Numbered from the stretch's first letter, positions 16,894 to 26,686 are shown. The stretch: 64,000 nt of DNA from Sphingopyxis sp. LC363 (GCF_000756385.1 NZ_JNFC01000023.1:1-64000), one strand, 5' to 3'. Program-made: numbers and translations. The notes: generated by a model from the sequence alone, not told the origin.

Positions 16894-18069
16894 ATGCGAA
16901 GATTTTTGGCGGCGGTGCTGCTCGGCACCGCGGCGGCGGCATGCAGCGCGCCCGCGACGACGCAAACCACCGATCAACTGCCAAAGGATCTGAATGTGCT
17001 GTTCTGGACCCAAGATCAACGCGACGCCGCTTTCCGGACGATGGAGACGGTCCCTAAGGTCGTCGTGAACACGGTGAAGTCGGGCGGGCCCGTCTATCCG
17101 CTGCCAGAGGGCACGCCGCTGGACCTTGGCGGCGATGTCGACGCCTATATGGCGAAGCAGCGCAACGCGGGGCTGGTCATCGTGCAGGACGGCAAGGTCC
17201 GCCTCCAGAAATATGCGCTCGGCTATGGCGCGGCGGGACGCTGGACGAGCTTTTCGGTCGCGAAGAGCTTCACCTCGACGCTCGTCGGTGCGGCGGTGAA
17301 GGATGGCTATATCAAGAGCCTCGACGACAAGGTTACCGCCTATATCCCCGGGCTCAAGGGCTCGGCCTATGACGATGTCTCGGTAAAGCAGCTGCTGACG
17401 ATGACCTCCGGCGTCAAATGGAACGAGGATTATACCGATCCCAAGTCGGACGTCGCGCAGTTCAATCTGCAAAAGCCCGTCGCGGGCGAGGACATAACGG
17501 TCAGCTATATGAAGACCTTGCCGCGCGAAGCGCCTGCGGGATCGAAGTGGGTGTACAAGACCGGTGAGACCAATCTGATCGGCGTGCTCGTGTCGAGCGC
17601 GACGGGCAAGACGCTGTCGCAATATCTGTCCGAAAAGATCTGGCAGCCCTTTGGCATGGAGCAGGACGCGGTGTGGATGCTCGGCGCGACGGGGCACGAA
17701 ATCAGCGGTTGCTGCATGTCTGCGAGCCTCAAGGATTATGCGCGCTTCGGCCAGTTCATCCTTAACGGCGGCGTCGCGGGCGGCCAGAAGGTGCTGCCCG
17801 ATGACTGGCTTGCTTCGGCCACCACCAAGCAGGCGGGTATCGACGTGCCGGGGCGTGGTTACGGTTACCAATGGTGGACGAACGACGATGGCAGCTTCGC
17901 GGCGCAGGGAATCTTTGGGCAGGGAATCTTCATCGATCCCAAGCGGAAGCTGGTGATCGCGTCGAACGGCAACTGGCCGACCGCGACCGACCCCGAAGGG
18001 GTCGGCGCGGCGCGCGAGGCATTCTACAAGAGTGTCCAGGCGGCGGTGGATAAAGAGGCCGCAAACTGA
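16894..18069 (+). CDS. Serine hydrolase, class C beta-lactamase-like lipoprotein
   Basis: A 391-residue periplasmic lipoprotein. The signal peptide ends in lipobox AAAC (Cys16). The beta-lactamase/penicillin-binding-like fold shows the SxxK motif SVAK (around residue 117) and a Tyr motif in VYKTGETN (around 220). This family includes esterases and D-amino-acid peptidases; many are not beta-lactamases. Short spacing to the cyclopropane synthase gene suggests co-transcription, but a joint function is not evident. Confidence 0.85.
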   Translation: MRRFLAAVLLGTAAAACSAPATTQTTDQLPKDLNVLFWTQDQRDAAFRTMETVPKVVVNTVKSGGPVYPLPEGTPLDLGGDVDAYMAKQRNAGLVIVQDGKVRLQKYALGYGAAGRWTSFSVAKSFTSTLVGAAVKDGYIKSLDDKVTAYIPGLKGSAYDDVSVKQLLTMTSGVKWNEDYTDPKSDVAQFNLQKPVAGEDITVSYMKTLPREAPAGSKWVYKTGETNLIGVLVSSATGKTLSQYLSEKIWQPFGMEQDAVWMLGATGHEISGCCMSASLKDYARFGQFILNGGVAGGQKVLPDDWLASATTKQAGIDVPGRGYGYQWWTNDDGSFAAQGIFGQGIFIDPKRKLVIASNGNWPTATDPEGVGAAREAFYKSVQAAVDKEAAN

Positions 18070-18074
18070 TTTAT

Positions 18075-18100
18075 GTCATCCCGGCCTTGGGCGGGATGAC
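18075..18100. terminator. Hairpin between convergent genes, variant of the REP family
   Basis: GTCATCCCG pairs with CGGGATGAC around an 8-nt loop, then AAAA follows. The arms use the same GTCATCCCGG core as the 78-bp REP elements elsewhere in the window. The position just after the serine-hydrolase stop and before the end of the convergent membrane-protein gene suggests a bidirectional terminator. Confidence 0.55.
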
Positions 18101-18107
18101 AAAATCG

Positions 18108-18494
18108 CTATTCGACGACAGATGCCGCCGCGCGCTGCGCCAGCCAGACCGCCAAAAGCGGCACGAGGGCGCCCAGCGCCATGATCCACCACGCGTCGGA
18201 GAAGTCCACGGCGGTATAGAGGGCGGCGCCGATAACAGCGCCGGCGACCACCCATCCAGCGCCGGTTTCGCCGGAAATCCGCATGGCAAGCCAACTGCCT
18301 GCAAAGGTAGCCAGAAACCAGCCAACGATAAGAGCGACCGTAGAGCCGATCGGGATCAAAATTTCGCCCGTCGCAACATCATATTCAGAGGGCGAAACTT
18401 CGCTGCCGGCATATTGCGCCAGCCAGATGAGCCCGAAAGCCACGAGGATGCCGACCACAGCGGCAACCGCCGATCGAAAAAGTGTCTTGATCAT
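18108..18494 (-). CDS. Small integral membrane protein of unknown function
   Basis: A 128-residue protein with four likely transmembrane helices (about residues 8-28, 48-68, 72-95 and 103-122), connected by short loops. No known domain was recognised and no catalytic motif is visible. Its frame is well conserved in amino-acid character and starts at a normal ATG. It lies 64 bp from the end of the upstream SDR gene on the same strand and may be the last gene of the purF-SDR transcript. Confidence 0.65.
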   Translation of the reverse strand: MIKTLFRSAVAAVVGILVAFGLIWLAQYAGSEVSPSEYDVATGEILIPIGSTVALIVGWFLATFAGSWLAMRISGETGAGWVVAGAVIGAALYTAVDFSDAWWIMALGALVPLLAVWLAQRAAASVVE

Positions 18495-18558
18495 TATTTC
18501 CCGCGACCTCGCAAACCCTCTTGTGTGAGCATCTTAGCGCAGGAAAACGAAGATGGCG

Positions 18559-19293
18559 TTAAGCTTTTTCCATGACCTTCGGCAGGGCGTGGGACGCGGT
18601 GCTGTCGAAGCCCTCGACCATCAGCTTCGCGACATATTCGCCGACCGCAGCCGGGTCCTTGATGCTTTGCGGATCCTCGCCCGGATAGGCACGCGCGCGC
18701 ATCTGGGTGCGCGTGCCGCCGGGGTCGAGGATCGCTGTGCGCAGGGTAGAGATATTACGCATTTCGGCGCCATAGCTTGTCACCAGCGTCTCGAATGCCG
18801 CCTTCGACGCGGCATAGGCGCCCCAGTAGGCCCGCGGTTCGCGAGCGACGCCGCTCGACAGCGCGAGAAGGCGGCCGTTCGGCGCGCGGCGCAGCAGCGG
18901 ATCGAAATTGGCGATCAGCGCCTGCTGCGCGATCAGGTTCAGCGTCAGCAGCTTGTTGAATTCCTTGCCATCGATCGCCGGGACGGGAGTCAGCGTGCCG
19001 AGCATCGCGGCGTTGAGCACGAGCATGTCGAGCTGCTGCCAGCGTTCGGCCATCGCGCTCGCGAGCCGGGCGATGCTGTCGCCATCGGTGAGGTCGAGCG
19101 GCGCGATCGTCGCGCTGCCGCCCGCGGCATGGATGCGATCCTCGAGTTCCTCGAGTCCGCCCGCCGTGCGCGCGGTGATCACGACATGCGCGCCGCGCGC
19201 CGCCAGTGCTTCGGCGATCGCTTCGCCGATGCCGCGGCTCGCCCCGGTGACGAGCGCGACCTGGCCCGCCAGTTCTTCAGACTTGTTCGTCAT
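18559..19293 (-). CDS. Short-chain dehydrogenase/reductase
   Basis: A 244-residue SDR with the NAD(P)-binding motif TGASRGIG at about residues 16-23, NAA around 91-93, and the catalytic Ser plus YAASK near residues 150-160. The ATG at 19293 (MTNKSEELAGQVALVTG) is 4 bp after the purF stop; longer frames reach into purF and are spurious. The tight spacing implies co-transcription with purF. Family members resemble YciK-type and other oxidoreductases; the substrate is unknown. Confidence 0.87.
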   Translation of the reverse strand: MTNKSEELAGQVALVTGASRGIGEAIAEALAARGAHVVITARTAGGLEELEDRIHAAGGSATIAPLDLTDGDSIARLASAMAERWQQLDMLVLNAAMLGTLTPVPAIDGKEFNKLLTLNLIAQQALIANFDPLLRRAPNGRLLALSSGVAREPRAYWGAYAASKAAFETLVTSYGAEMRNISTLRTAILDPGGTRTQMRARAYPGEDPQSIKDPAAVGEYVAKLMVEGFDSTASHALPKVMEKA

Positions 19294-19297
19294 TGTG

Positions 19298-20755
19298 TCA
19301 GACAACCCGTTCGGCGAGCAGAGAAAACTGATCTTCCAGCCCATGCTCGTCGAAATCTGTGAGCGTGGTCGGATAGTCGCCGGTGAAGCAGGCATCGCAA
19401 TATTTGGGGGCGTCATGCTGGCGCTCGGCTTCGCCAAGCGCGCGGTACAGGCCGTCGATCGTCAGGAAGGCCAGGCTGTCGGCGTTGATGAAATTCGCCA
19501 TCTGACCGACCGTCATCTGCGCCGCGAGCAATTTCGCGCGTTCGGGCGTGTCGACGCCGTAAAAGCAGCTGTGCTGGGTCGGCGGACTCGCGATACGCAT
19601 ATGCACTTCGGCGGCGCCGGCGTCGCGCATCATCTGGACGATCTTCAGACTCGTCGTGCCGCGCACGATCGAATCGTCGATCAGTACGATGCGCTTGCCC
19701 GCGATCAGCGCGCGGTTGGCGTTATGCTTCAACTTGACGCCCAGGTGACGGACCTTGTCGCCGGGCTGGATGAAGGTGCGCCCGACATAGTGCGAGCGGA
19801 TGATGCCGAGTTCGAACGGAATGCCCGATTCCTGCGCATAGCCGATCGCCGCGGGCGTACCCGAATCGGGCACGGGGATGACAAGGTCGGCGTCGACCGG
19901 ATTTTCGCGCGCGAGCTCGGCGCCGATCGACTTGCGCACCGAATAGACGCTCGTTCCATCGACGATCGAATCGGGGCGCGAGAAATAGACATATTCAAAG
20001 ATGCACGGCCGCGCCGACTGCTCGGCGAAGGGACGGTGCGAAGTCAACTGGCCGTCGCGGACGATGACGAGTTCGCCGGGTTCGACCGAGCGCACGAATT
20101 CGGCCCCGACGACGTCGAGGGCGACGGTTTCGGAGGCCAGGATATGCGCATCGCCGAGCTTGCCGATGACGAGCGGACGGATGCCCAGCGGATCGCGGCA
20201 GCCGATCATGCCCTCGGCGGTCAGGCATATCAGCGAGTAAGCACCCTCGACCTGTTTCAACGCGTCGATGAAGCGGTCGAGCAGCGAACGATAGTTCGAG
20301 GTCGCGACGAGATGGATGATCACCTCGGTATCGCTCGTCGACTGGAAGATCGAACCGCGGCGGACGAGCACCTTGCGCAGCGCCGCGGCGTTCGAGATAT
20401 TGCCGTTGTGGGCGACCGCGAAGCCGCCGGTCGCGAGGTCGGCGAACAGCGGCTGGACATTGCGCAGCGCGGTCTCGCCCGTCGTCGAGTAACGGACATG
20501 GCCGATCGCCGACGCGCCCTGCAACTGGCGCATGATGTCGTCGCGGTCGAAATTGCCCGCGACATGGCCCATCGCGCGGTGGGTGTGGAAATCCTCGCCG
20601 TCAAAGGCGGTGATGCCCGCGGCTTCCTGTCCGCGGTGCTGCAGGGCGTGAAGCCCCAGCGCGACAACCGCGGCGGCGCTGTCGGCGCCGTGAATACCAA
20701 ATACGCCGCACTCCTCGCGGAGCTTGTCGTCGTCGAAAGGATGGGTCGTCAGCAT
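19298..20755 (-). CDS. purF: Amidophosphoribosyltransferase
   Basis: A 485-residue enzyme of the first committed step of purine synthesis: PRPP plus glutamine gives phosphoribosylamine. A short propeptide precedes the N-terminal nucleophile Cys16 (REECGVFGIHG), exposed by self-cleavage. The glutaminase domain (about 16-240) includes RYSTTG and HNGNI; the PRPP-binding motif VLIDDSIVRGTTS lies near residue 365. The ATG at 20755 gives the usual short propeptide. It is followed 4 bp later by an SDR gene and is divergent from hisI. Confidence 0.96.
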   Translation of the reverse strand: MLTTHPFDDDKLREECGVFGIHGADSAAAVVALGLHALQHRGQEAAGITAFDGEDFHTHRAMGHVAGNFDRDDIMRQLQGASAIGHVRYSTTGETALRNVQPLFADLATGGFAVAHNGNISNAAALRKVLVRRGSIFQSTSDTEVIIHLVATSNYRSLLDRFIDALKQVEGAYSLICLTAEGMIGCRDPLGIRPLVIGKLGDAHILASETVALDVVGAEFVRSVEPGELVIVRDGQLTSHRPFAEQSARPCIFEYVYFSRPDSIVDGTSVYSVRKSIGAELARENPVDADLVIPVPDSGTPAAIGYAQESGIPFELGIIRSHYVGRTFIQPGDKVRHLGVKLKHNANRALIAGKRIVLIDDSIVRGTTSLKIVQMMRDAGAAEVHMRIASPPTQHSCFYGVDTPERAKLLAAQMTVGQMANFINADSLAFLTIDGLYRALGEAERQHDAPKYCDACFTGDYPTTLTDFDEHGLEDQFSLLAERVV

Positions 20756-20910
20756 GTCATTCCAGGGTCGGGGCCAGGGGCAGGGGGGCAGTGACTGCGG
20801 CGCATATAGGGACGGCAATCGCAAATGTCGCCCCCCTAATCACGCATTTGTAACACAGGGTGCGCCGGACGGGGTGGCAGCGGCCTTAATCCTGCTCTAG
20901 AGCGCCATTT

Positions 20911-21291
20911 ATGGATGATCAGCGCGACACGACCGACCGATTTCTTCCGCGTTTCGATGCCGCGGGCCTTGTCACCGCGATCGTGACCGACGCCGATAGC
21001 CATGTGCTGCTGATGGTCGCGCATATGAACGAAGAGGCGATCGCAATAACGCGCGAGACGGGGCAGGCGCATTTCTGGTCGCGCTCGCGCGGCTCGCTGT
21101 GGCGCAAGGGCGAAACCTCGGGCAACGGACTGACGATGGTCGAAATGCGCGTCGATTGCGATCAGGACGCGCTGCTGCTGCGCGTGCGGCCCGCGGGTCC
21201 CGCGTGCCATACCGGGCGCCGCTCCTGTTTCTATCGCCGCGTCGAGGCCGATGGCCGCCTGACCTTTCTGGCGGACGATGCGCAAGGCTGA
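20911..21291 (+). CDS. hisI: Phosphoribosyl-AMP cyclohydrolase
   Basis: A 126-residue HisI without the HisE domain, catalysing ring opening of phosphoribosyl-AMP in histidine synthesis. [28 protein letters not shown] and [12 protein letters not shown] are family motifs; the metal-binding aspartates and cysteines (DCDQD, CHTG..SCF) are present. It is an orphan here, away from other his genes. Its 3' end overlaps the next gene by 14 bp. Confidence 0.94.
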   Translation: MDDQRDTTDRFLPRFDAAGLVTAIVTDADSHVLLMVAHMNEEAIAITRETGQAHFWSRSRGSLWRKGETSGNGLTMVEMRVDCDQDALLLRVRPAGPACHTGRRSCFYRRVEADGRLTFLADDAQG

Positions 21292-21811
21292 AGCCCTTCT
21301 GGTGCTGGCGGCGACGCTGCTCGCGGGGTGCGGGCGGCCCGAGCCCGATACGAAAGGGATCGACGCGCGCAATCCGTTAGAGGTCGCGGCGCGCGAGCGC
21401 GGCGTCGTCCGTCCCGAAACGGACTCGCCGGTCGGCGTGTTCGAGCGCCGGCACGACCTCGGCCGCGACGCGATGTGCGTCGTTCCCGACGGGACCGGGA
21501 AATGGCGCTTCGCGGTCACCGCCTCCTTCGGAACGACCCTGTCCTGCCTTGCGACCGGGACGATGGCGCGCGAGGGCGACAAATGGCGGATGCGCTTCGC
21601 CGGTGCGGAGGGCTGCGAGGCGCTGGTGCACGAGGAAGAGGATGAATTGCGCCTGCCGGGCCGCCTGCCGCCGCAATGCGCGCGGCTGTGCCCGAACCGC
21701 GCCTCGCTTTCGGGTTTGCGGCTGCCGCGCGCGAGCTGGTCGGCGGACGATGCGAGGGACTTGCGGATCACCGAGCGAAGCGGCAATATGACGCATCCCT
21801 GCGCGGGCTGA
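21278..21811 (+). CDS. Putative lipoprotein of unknown function
   Basis: A 177-residue protein with a lipoprotein signal ([19 protein letters not shown]; lipobox LLAGC, Cys18). The mature part contains six cysteines (for example DAMCVV, LSCLA, EGCEA, CARLC) that could pair in the periplasm. No domain was recognised. It overlaps the end of hisI by 14 bp, so it is translated from the hisI message, though a functional tie is doubtful. Confidence 0.65.
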   Translation: MRKAEALLVLAATLLAGCGRPEPDTKGIDARNPLEVAARERGVVRPETDSPVGVFERRHDLGRDAMCVVPDGTGKWRFAVTASFGTTLSCLATGTMAREGDKWRMRFAGAEGCEALVHEEEDELRLPGRLPPQCARLCPNRASLSGLRLPRASWSADDARDLRITERSGNMTHPCAG

Positions 21812-21841
21812 CCTGTCCTGAAATCGGCCGATCCGGCGCTA

Positions 21842-21857
21842 TTGACGTTCACGTCAA
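21842..21857. promoter_or_regulatory. Perfect palindromic MerR/LiuR-type operator
   Basis: TTGACGTTCACGTCAA is a near-perfect 16-bp dyad (TTGACGT, TC, ACGTCAA) ending 20 bp before the MerR-family start and overlapping a -35-like TTGACG. It matches the general TTGACGT-spacer-ACGTCAA pattern described for MerR-family regulators of acyl-CoA catabolism (LiuR type). A second small palindrome AAACTAGTTT follows at 21861-21870. Autoregulation is the likely role. Confidence 0.65.
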
Positions 21858-21877
21858 CGGAAACTAGTTTCCTCGGC

Positions 21878-22300
21878 ATGACCGAACCCTACGGCCACGC
21901 CCATATCGATACGCCCGATCATCTGGGGCGCGAGCAATTCAGTATCACCGACCTGTCGACCGAGTTCGGGGTGACGGCGCGTGCGCTGCGTTTCTATGAG
22001 GATGAAGGCCTGATCAGCCCGTCGCGCAAGGGGCTGTCGCGTATCTATTCGAAGCGCGATCGCGCGCGGCTCGCGTGGATATTGCGCGCGAAGCGCACCG
22101 GGTTCAGCCTTGCCGACATTCGCGAGATGATCGACCTTTACGACGTCGGCGACGGCCGCAAATTGCAGCGGCAGGTGACGATCGAAAAATGCGAGGAACG
22201 CATTGCGTTGCTCCGCCGCCAGCGCGACGATATTGACAGCGCTGTAGATGAGCTGTCACGCTTCATCGATACGGTGAAGAAAGTCGACGCGGGCCAATAG
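21878..22300 (+). CDS. MerR-family regulator, LiuR-like
   Basis: A 140-residue MerR regulator. The HTH and wing (FSITDLSTEFGVTARALRFYEDEGLISPSR) span about residues 22-50, followed by a coiled-coil dimerisation helix (about 90-135). There is no cysteine-rich metal site, unlike metal-sensing MerR proteins; this matches the LiuR/fatty-acid branch. It lies 73 bp upstream of a large acyl-CoA dehydrogenase gene, and a clear palindromic operator precedes it. Control of acyl-CoA degradation genes is inferred. Confidence 0.87.
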   Translation: MTEPYGHAHIDTPDHLGREQFSITDLSTEFGVTARALRFYEDEGLISPSRKGLSRIYSKRDRARLAWILRAKRTGFSLADIREMIDLYDVGDGRKLQRQVTIEKCEERIALLRRQRDDIDSAVDELSRFIDTVKKVDAGQ

Positions 22301-22373
22301 GCCGCACGGCTGCTGACCCTCTGCCTCTCCCCAGGCAAGTTGACATCGAAACTGCTTTTCAGAAGGATTTCCC

Positions 22374-24176
22374 ATGCCCGTCTATCGCGCTCCCGTGCAG
22401 GACACGCTGTTTCTTCTCAACGACGTGCTCGGGATCGAGCGTTATTCGAACCTGCCCGGTTTCGCCAATGCGACCCCCGACATGATCGAGGCGGTGCTGA
22501 CCGAGGCGGGAAAATTCTGCGAGGAAGTGCTGTTTCCGATCAACCAGTCGGGCGACCTCGAAGGTTGCACGCGCCACGACGACGGGTCGGTGACGACGCC
22601 CAAGGGATTCAAGGAAGCGTATAAGGCCTATTCGGAAGCCGGCTGGGGCCTGCTCACCGCGCCCGAGGAATTCGGCGGGCAGGGATTGCCGCATGTGATC
22701 GGTTTTCCGGTCGAGGAATATCGCAACGCCGCCAATCAGGCGTTCGCCATGTATCCGGGACTGACGCAGGGCGCGACCGCGGCGATCCTCGTCAAGGGGT
22801 CGGACGAGCAGAAGGCGACCTATGTGCCCAAGATGATCGCGGGCGACTGGGGCGGGACGATGAACCTGACCGAGCCGCATTGCGGCACCGATCTTGGCCT
22901 CATCCGCACGCGGGCGGTGCCGAACGGCGACGGCAGCTATGCCGTCACCGGCACCAAGATTTTCATTTCGTCGGGCGAGCACGACCTCACCGAGAATATC
23001 ATCCACCTCGTCCTCGCCAAGACCCCCGACGCCCCCGACAGCGTCAAGGGCATCTCGTTGTTCATCGTGCCCAAGTTCCTCGTCAATGACGACGGCTCGC
23101 TCGGCGACCGCAACACGCTGTCGTGCGGGTCGATCGAGCACAAGATGGGCATCCATGCCAATTCGACATGCGTCATGAACTATGATGGCGCGAAGGGCTG
23201 GATGGTCGGCGAGGAGAATAAGGGGCTCGCCGCGATGTTCGTGATGATGAACGCCGCGCGCCTCGGCGTCGGCATCCAGGGGCTCGGCCAGGCCGATGTC
23301 GCCTATCAGAACGCCGTGCAATATGCACAGGATCGCCGTCAGGGCCGCGCTCTCACCGGGCCCAAGGATCCGCAAGAAAAGGCCGATCCGCTGTTCGTCC
23401 ACCCCGATGTGCGCCGCATGTTGATGGACGGCAAGGCGACGGTCGAGGGGCTGCGCGCGCTCTGCACCTGGGGGGCGCTGCAGGTCGACCTCGCGCATGT
23501 CGCCGAGAGCGAGGAGGAGCGCCAGCGCGCCGACGATCTGGTCAGTCTGCTCACTCCGGTCATCAAGGGCTATGGCACCGACAAGGGCTATGAGGTCGCG
23601 ACCAATGCGCAGCAGGTGTTCGGTGGCCACGGCTACATCGAAGAACAGGGCATGTCGCAGTATGTCCGCGATGCGCGCATCACGATGATCTACGAAGGCG
23701 CCAACGGGGTGCAGGCGATGGACCTCGTCGGCCGCAAGCTCGCGCAAAATGGCGGGCGCGCCATCCAGGCTTTCTTCGCGATCGTCGACGAGGAATGCGG
23801 CCGCGCCAAGGGTGATGAGGCGCTTGCCGATTTCGCGGGCCGGCTCGAAAAGGCCAATGGCGAGCTCAAGGCCGCGACGATGTGGTTCATGCAAAATGGC
23901 ATGGCGAACCCCAACAATGTCGGCGCCGGCGCGCATCACTATATGCACATATTGGGGATCGTCGCCTTGGGCTCGATGTGGCTTATGATGGCCGAAGCGG
24001 CGCAGAAGGCGCTCGCCGAGGGACGCGGCAACAAGGCGTTCCTCGAAGCCAAGCTCGTCACCGCGCGCTATTTCGCCGAACGCTTTCTGCCCGACGCCGG
24101 GTCGCTCCGCCGCAAGATCGAGGCGGGCAGCGACGCGATGATGGCGCTGACGCCCGAGCAGTTCGTCGCAGCCTGA
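22374..24176 (+). CDS. Large acyl-CoA dehydrogenase with C-terminal extension
   Basis: A 600-residue FAD-dependent acyl-CoA dehydrogenase of the long form, introducing the first double bond in beta-oxidation. The central domain has [13 protein letters not shown] (flavin/substrate loop) and the helical domain contains a probable catalytic Glu441 in [12 protein letters not shown]. About 120 C-terminal residues form the extra domain typical of this group. AGAAGG precedes the ATG. Likely controlled by the adjacent MerR regulator. Chain-length preference cannot be told from sequence alone. Confidence 0.92.
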   Translation: MPVYRAPVQDTLFLLNDVLGIERYSNLPGFANATPDMIEAVLTEAGKFCEEVLFPINQSGDLEGCTRHDDGSVTTPKGFKEAYKAYSEAGWGLLTAPEEFGGQGLPHVIGFPVEEYRNAANQAFAMYPGLTQGATAAILVKGSDEQKATYVPKMIAGDWGGTMNLTEPHCGTDLGLIRTRAVPNGDGSYAVTGTKIFISSGEHDLTENIIHLVLAKTPDAPDSVKGISLFIVPKFLVNDDGSLGDRNTLSCGSIEHKMGIHANSTCVMNYDGAKGWMVGEENKGLAAMFVMMNAARLGVGIQGLGQADVAYQNAVQYAQDRRQGRALTGPKDPQEKADPLFVHPDVRRMLMDGKATVEGLRALCTWGALQVDLAHVAESEEERQRADDLVSLLTPVIKGYGTDKGYEVATNAQQVFGGHGYIEEQGMSQYVRDARITMIYEGANGVQAMDLVGRKLAQNGGRAIQAFFAIVDEECGRAKGDEALADFAGRLEKANGELKAATMWFMQNGMANPNNVGAGAHHYMHILGIVALGSMWLMMAEAAQKALAEGRGNKAFLEAKLVTARYFAERFLPDAGSLRRKIEAGSDAMMALTPEQFVAA

Positions 24177-24222
24177 TCGATAGGACTTGCAACTATCGCC
24201 GCCATCATGCGTGGTGGCGGCG

Positions 24223-25716
24223 ATGGGGACAGAGCTTGCACCAATAGTCGTCGAAGGCCGCAATTGCTGGCGGATAGAACGCGCCGAAAAGGCGCGCATG
24301 ATTGTCGATGCGGCGGACTATTACGCGCTGCTCGAACGACTGATGGCCGACGCGAAACAGCGTATCCTGCTCATCGGCTGGGACTTCGACCCGCGCATCG
24401 CGCTCAAGCCCGGCAAGGACGGCAAGGGCGAACCGCTCGGCGACTATTTGCTTCGTCTCGCAAAGGAAAAGCCCGATCGCGATATCGACATATTGCGCTG
24501 GAATTTCGGTGCGCTGAAACAATTCGCGATGCCGCGCATCCTGTCGATGGTCGCGCGCTGGAAATTGACGCGATCGATCAGCTTCCGCCTCGACAGCGCG
24601 CATCCCGTCGGGTGCAGCCATCACCAGAAGGTCGCGGTGTTCGACGACCATCTCGCCGTGTGCGGCGGCATCGACGTCGGGTCGCGCCGCTGGGATACCC
24701 GCGATCACAAGGATGGCGATCCGCACCGCACCGCGCCCGACGGCAAGGCCTATATGCCGTGGCACGACAGCACGATGATCTTGGCGGGGCCGGTCGGCAA
24801 CGCGCTCGCCGACCTCGGTAATGAACGCTGGCAACGCGCGACGAAAAAGCCGCTCCGCGATCTGACGGGCAAGGGCGAGAATTGGCCCGACGATCTGGAG
24901 CCCGACTTCGAGGGCGTCGATGTCGCCATTTCGCGCACGCGCGCCGAATATGACGGTTATGGCGAAATCCGCGAGATCGAACAGCTCTATCTCGACATGA
25001 TCGCGGCGGCGAAACACTTCATCTATTTCGAAAACCAGTACTTCACCTGCGCCAAGATCGCCGCCGCGATCGCCGAGCGGCTCGACGAGGACGACGCGCC
25101 CGAATTCGTGATGGTGATGCCCGAGACGGCCGATGGCTGGCTCGAACAGATGGCGATGGACGCCGCGCGCGTGCAGCTCGTCCGCGAAATCGCGAAAGCG
25201 AAGCATGGCGACCGTTTGAAGGTCTATTTCCCGCGGACGGCAAAGGGCGATCCCATCTATGTCCACGCCAAGACCGCGGTGATCGACGACCGGATGATCC
25301 GCGTCGGCTCCGCCAATATGAACAATCGCTCGATGGGGCTCGACAGCGAATGCGACGTGACGATCGACGCCGCCTTGCCCGCGAACGCCGGCGCCGGCCC
25401 TGCGATCCGGCGCCTGCGCGAATCGCTGATCGCCGAGCATCTGGACGTTGATCCGGCCGAGGTCGGCAGCCGGTTCGATGCGACAGGATCGCTGATCGCG
25501 ACGATCGAGGCGCTTCGCGGCAGCGGGCGGTCGCTCGAGCTGCTCGATCTGACCAAGCCGGGTCCGTTCGACGAATTCATCGCCGAGAATGAATTGCTCG
25601 ATCCGACGAGCCCCGACGACATGTTCGAAAGCCTGACCGAGCGCGGCCTCAGGAAAAGCTGGCATCGCGGCAAGTCTTGGATGAAGCGGCATCGGCCCTT
25701 TCGGCGCAAGGCCTAG
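24223..25716 (+). CDS. Phospholipase D family protein (cardiolipin-synthase-like)
   Basis: A 497-residue protein with two HKD motifs: HHQKVAVFDDHLAVCGGID at about residues 130-148 and HAKTAVIDDRMIRVGSANMNN at about 347-367. These form the paired active site that hydrolyses or transfers phosphatidyl groups. No clear signal peptide or transmembrane segment is seen, unlike classical cardiolipin synthases, so a cytosolic or peripheral phospholipase D is also possible. The ATG at 24223 is used; the frame begins a few codons earlier without homology. It is followed by a 78-bp REP hairpin. Confidence 0.87.
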   Translation: MGTELAPIVVEGRNCWRIERAEKARMIVDAADYYALLERLMADAKQRILLIGWDFDPRIALKPGKDGKGEPLGDYLLRLAKEKPDRDIDILRWNFGALKQFAMPRILSMVARWKLTRSISFRLDSAHPVGCSHHQKVAVFDDHLAVCGGIDVGSRRWDTRDHKDGDPHRTAPDGKAYMPWHDSTMILAGPVGNALADLGNERWQRATKKPLRDLTGKGENWPDDLEPDFEGVDVAISRTRAEYDGYGEIREIEQLYLDMIAAAKHFIYFENQYFTCAKIAAAIAERLDEDDAPEFVMVMPETADGWLEQMAMDAARVQLVREIAKAKHGDRLKVYFPRTAKGDPIYVHAKTAVIDDRMIRVGSANMNNRSMGLDSECDVTIDAALPANAGAGPAIRRLRESLIAEHLDVDPAEVGSRFDATGSLIATIEALRGSGRSLELLDLTKPGPFDEFIAENELLDPTSPDDMFESLTERGLRKSWHRGKSWMKRHRPFRRKA

Positions 25717-25748
25717 GTCGGGTCGGACAAAATCACCGCTTCCTATCT

Positions 25749-25826
25749 CGTCATCCCGGCGAAGGCCGGGATCTCGTCGGTGCGGCAACACGATAGGGTG
25801 AGATCCCGGCCTTCGCCGGGATGACG
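25749..25826. repeat. 78-bp REP-type palindromic element, copy 1
   Basis: Left arm CGTCATCCCGGCGAAGGCCG, continuing GGATCT, pairs with the right arm AGATCCCGGCCTTCGCCGGG, continuing ATGACG. The loop is variable. It sits between the convergent PLD and citE genes. Two further copies of exactly the same total length are at 45327-45404 and 55800-55877. Confidence 0.9.
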
Positions 25827-25834
25827 ATGAATAA

Positions 25835-26686
25835 TCAATCCGCCAGCGACAGGATATGATGCGCCTGCTTGAGGTGCGGTGCGTCGACCATCTTGCCGTC
25901 GACCTGGAGCACGCCGACGCCGGGGTTGGCCGCGAACGCATCGACGATCGCCTGCGCGCGCGCCACCTCGTCGGTCGAGGGGGTAAAGGCGGCGTTGATC
26001 GGGCCGACCTGCGACGGGTGGATCGCCATCATGCCGGTAAAGCCGTCGCGCCGCGCGCGCGCGGCATAGGCGCCAAGGCCGGCCTCGTCCTTGATCGCGG
26101 GAAAAACGGTGTCGATCGCGGCGGTATTCGCGCCATGCGCGGCGAACAGCGTCAGCGCGCGCGCGGTCTCATAGGGCGAGGTATAACTGCCGTCGTCGTT
26201 CCGGCTGGTCGTCGCGCCGATTGCGGCAGGCAGATCTTCGGCGCCCCAAGTCAGGCCGAGCAGCCGGTCCTTCACTTCGCGGTAGCTGCCGAGGGTGAAG
26301 ATAGCGGCGGGCGTCTCGGTCGCGATCGGCAGCACGGCGGGCAGCGAGGCGCCCTGCGCCGATTCGCTGCGCAGCACGGTGTCGAGCTGAAGGATGCTTG
26401 GCGCGCCTTCGGCTTTGGGCAGCATGATCGCGTCGGGACGCGCGCCCGCGATCGCGGCGACGTCGGCGGCCGTCATATGGCCGTCGAGCGGGTTGACGCG
26501 CACCAGCGTGATGACCTCGCGCTCGCCGGCCAGATAATCGGCGATCGCGGCGCGCGCCGTCTCCTTGTTCGCGAGCGCAACCGAATCCTCAAGGTCGAGG
26601 ATGATCGCGTCGGCACCCGAGGCCGCCGCCTTGGCAAAGCGTTCGGGCCGGTCGCCCGGGACGAAGAGGAGGGAACGGAGGCGCAT
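25835..26686 (-). CDS. HpcH/HpaI aldolase / CitE-like CoA-ester lyase
   Basis: A 283-residue CitE-like lyase. RSLLFVPGDRPERFAKA, IILDLEDSVA, and the basic residue in LVRVNP are hallmarks; the Mg ligands are the Glu in ATETPAA and the Asp of WGAEDL. Such proteins cleave acyl-CoA esters (citramalyl-, malyl- or HMG-CoA). The start at 26686 shares one base with the stop of the MaoC gene (TGATG). The context mccB-mccA-maoC-citE points to a lyase step of leucine breakdown; in mycobacteria the equivalent Rv2498c cleaves (R)-HMG-CoA and (S)-citramalyl-CoA. Confidence 0.88.
   Translation of the reverse strand: MRLRSLLFVPGDRPERFAKAAASGADAIILDLEDSVALANKETARAAIADYLAGEREVITLVRVNPLDGHMTAADVAAIAGARPDAIMLPKAEGAPSILQLDTVLRSESAQGASLPAVLPIATETPAAIFTLGSYREVKDRLLGLTWGAEDLPAAIGATTSRNDDGSYTSPYETARALTLFAAHGANTAAIDTVFPAIKDEAGLGAYAARARRDGFTGMMAIHPSQVGPINAAFTPSTDEVARAQAIVDAFAANPGVGVLQVDGKMVDAPHLKQAHHILSLAD

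Noticed and set aside
16894..18069. Class C beta-lactamase resistance gene
   Set aside because: The SxxK motif is present but the rest fits the broad esterase/peptidase group of serine hydrolases, and it is a lipoprotein; resistance cannot be claimed.
22359..24299. A 646-codon open frame antisense to the acyl-CoA dehydrogenase gene, and comparable long antisense frames at 30681-32843 and 43343-45301
   Set aside because: They are shadows produced by high-GC codon usage on the other strand. Their translations are Arg/His/Asp-rich with no family features, whereas the sense frames carry complete known domains.
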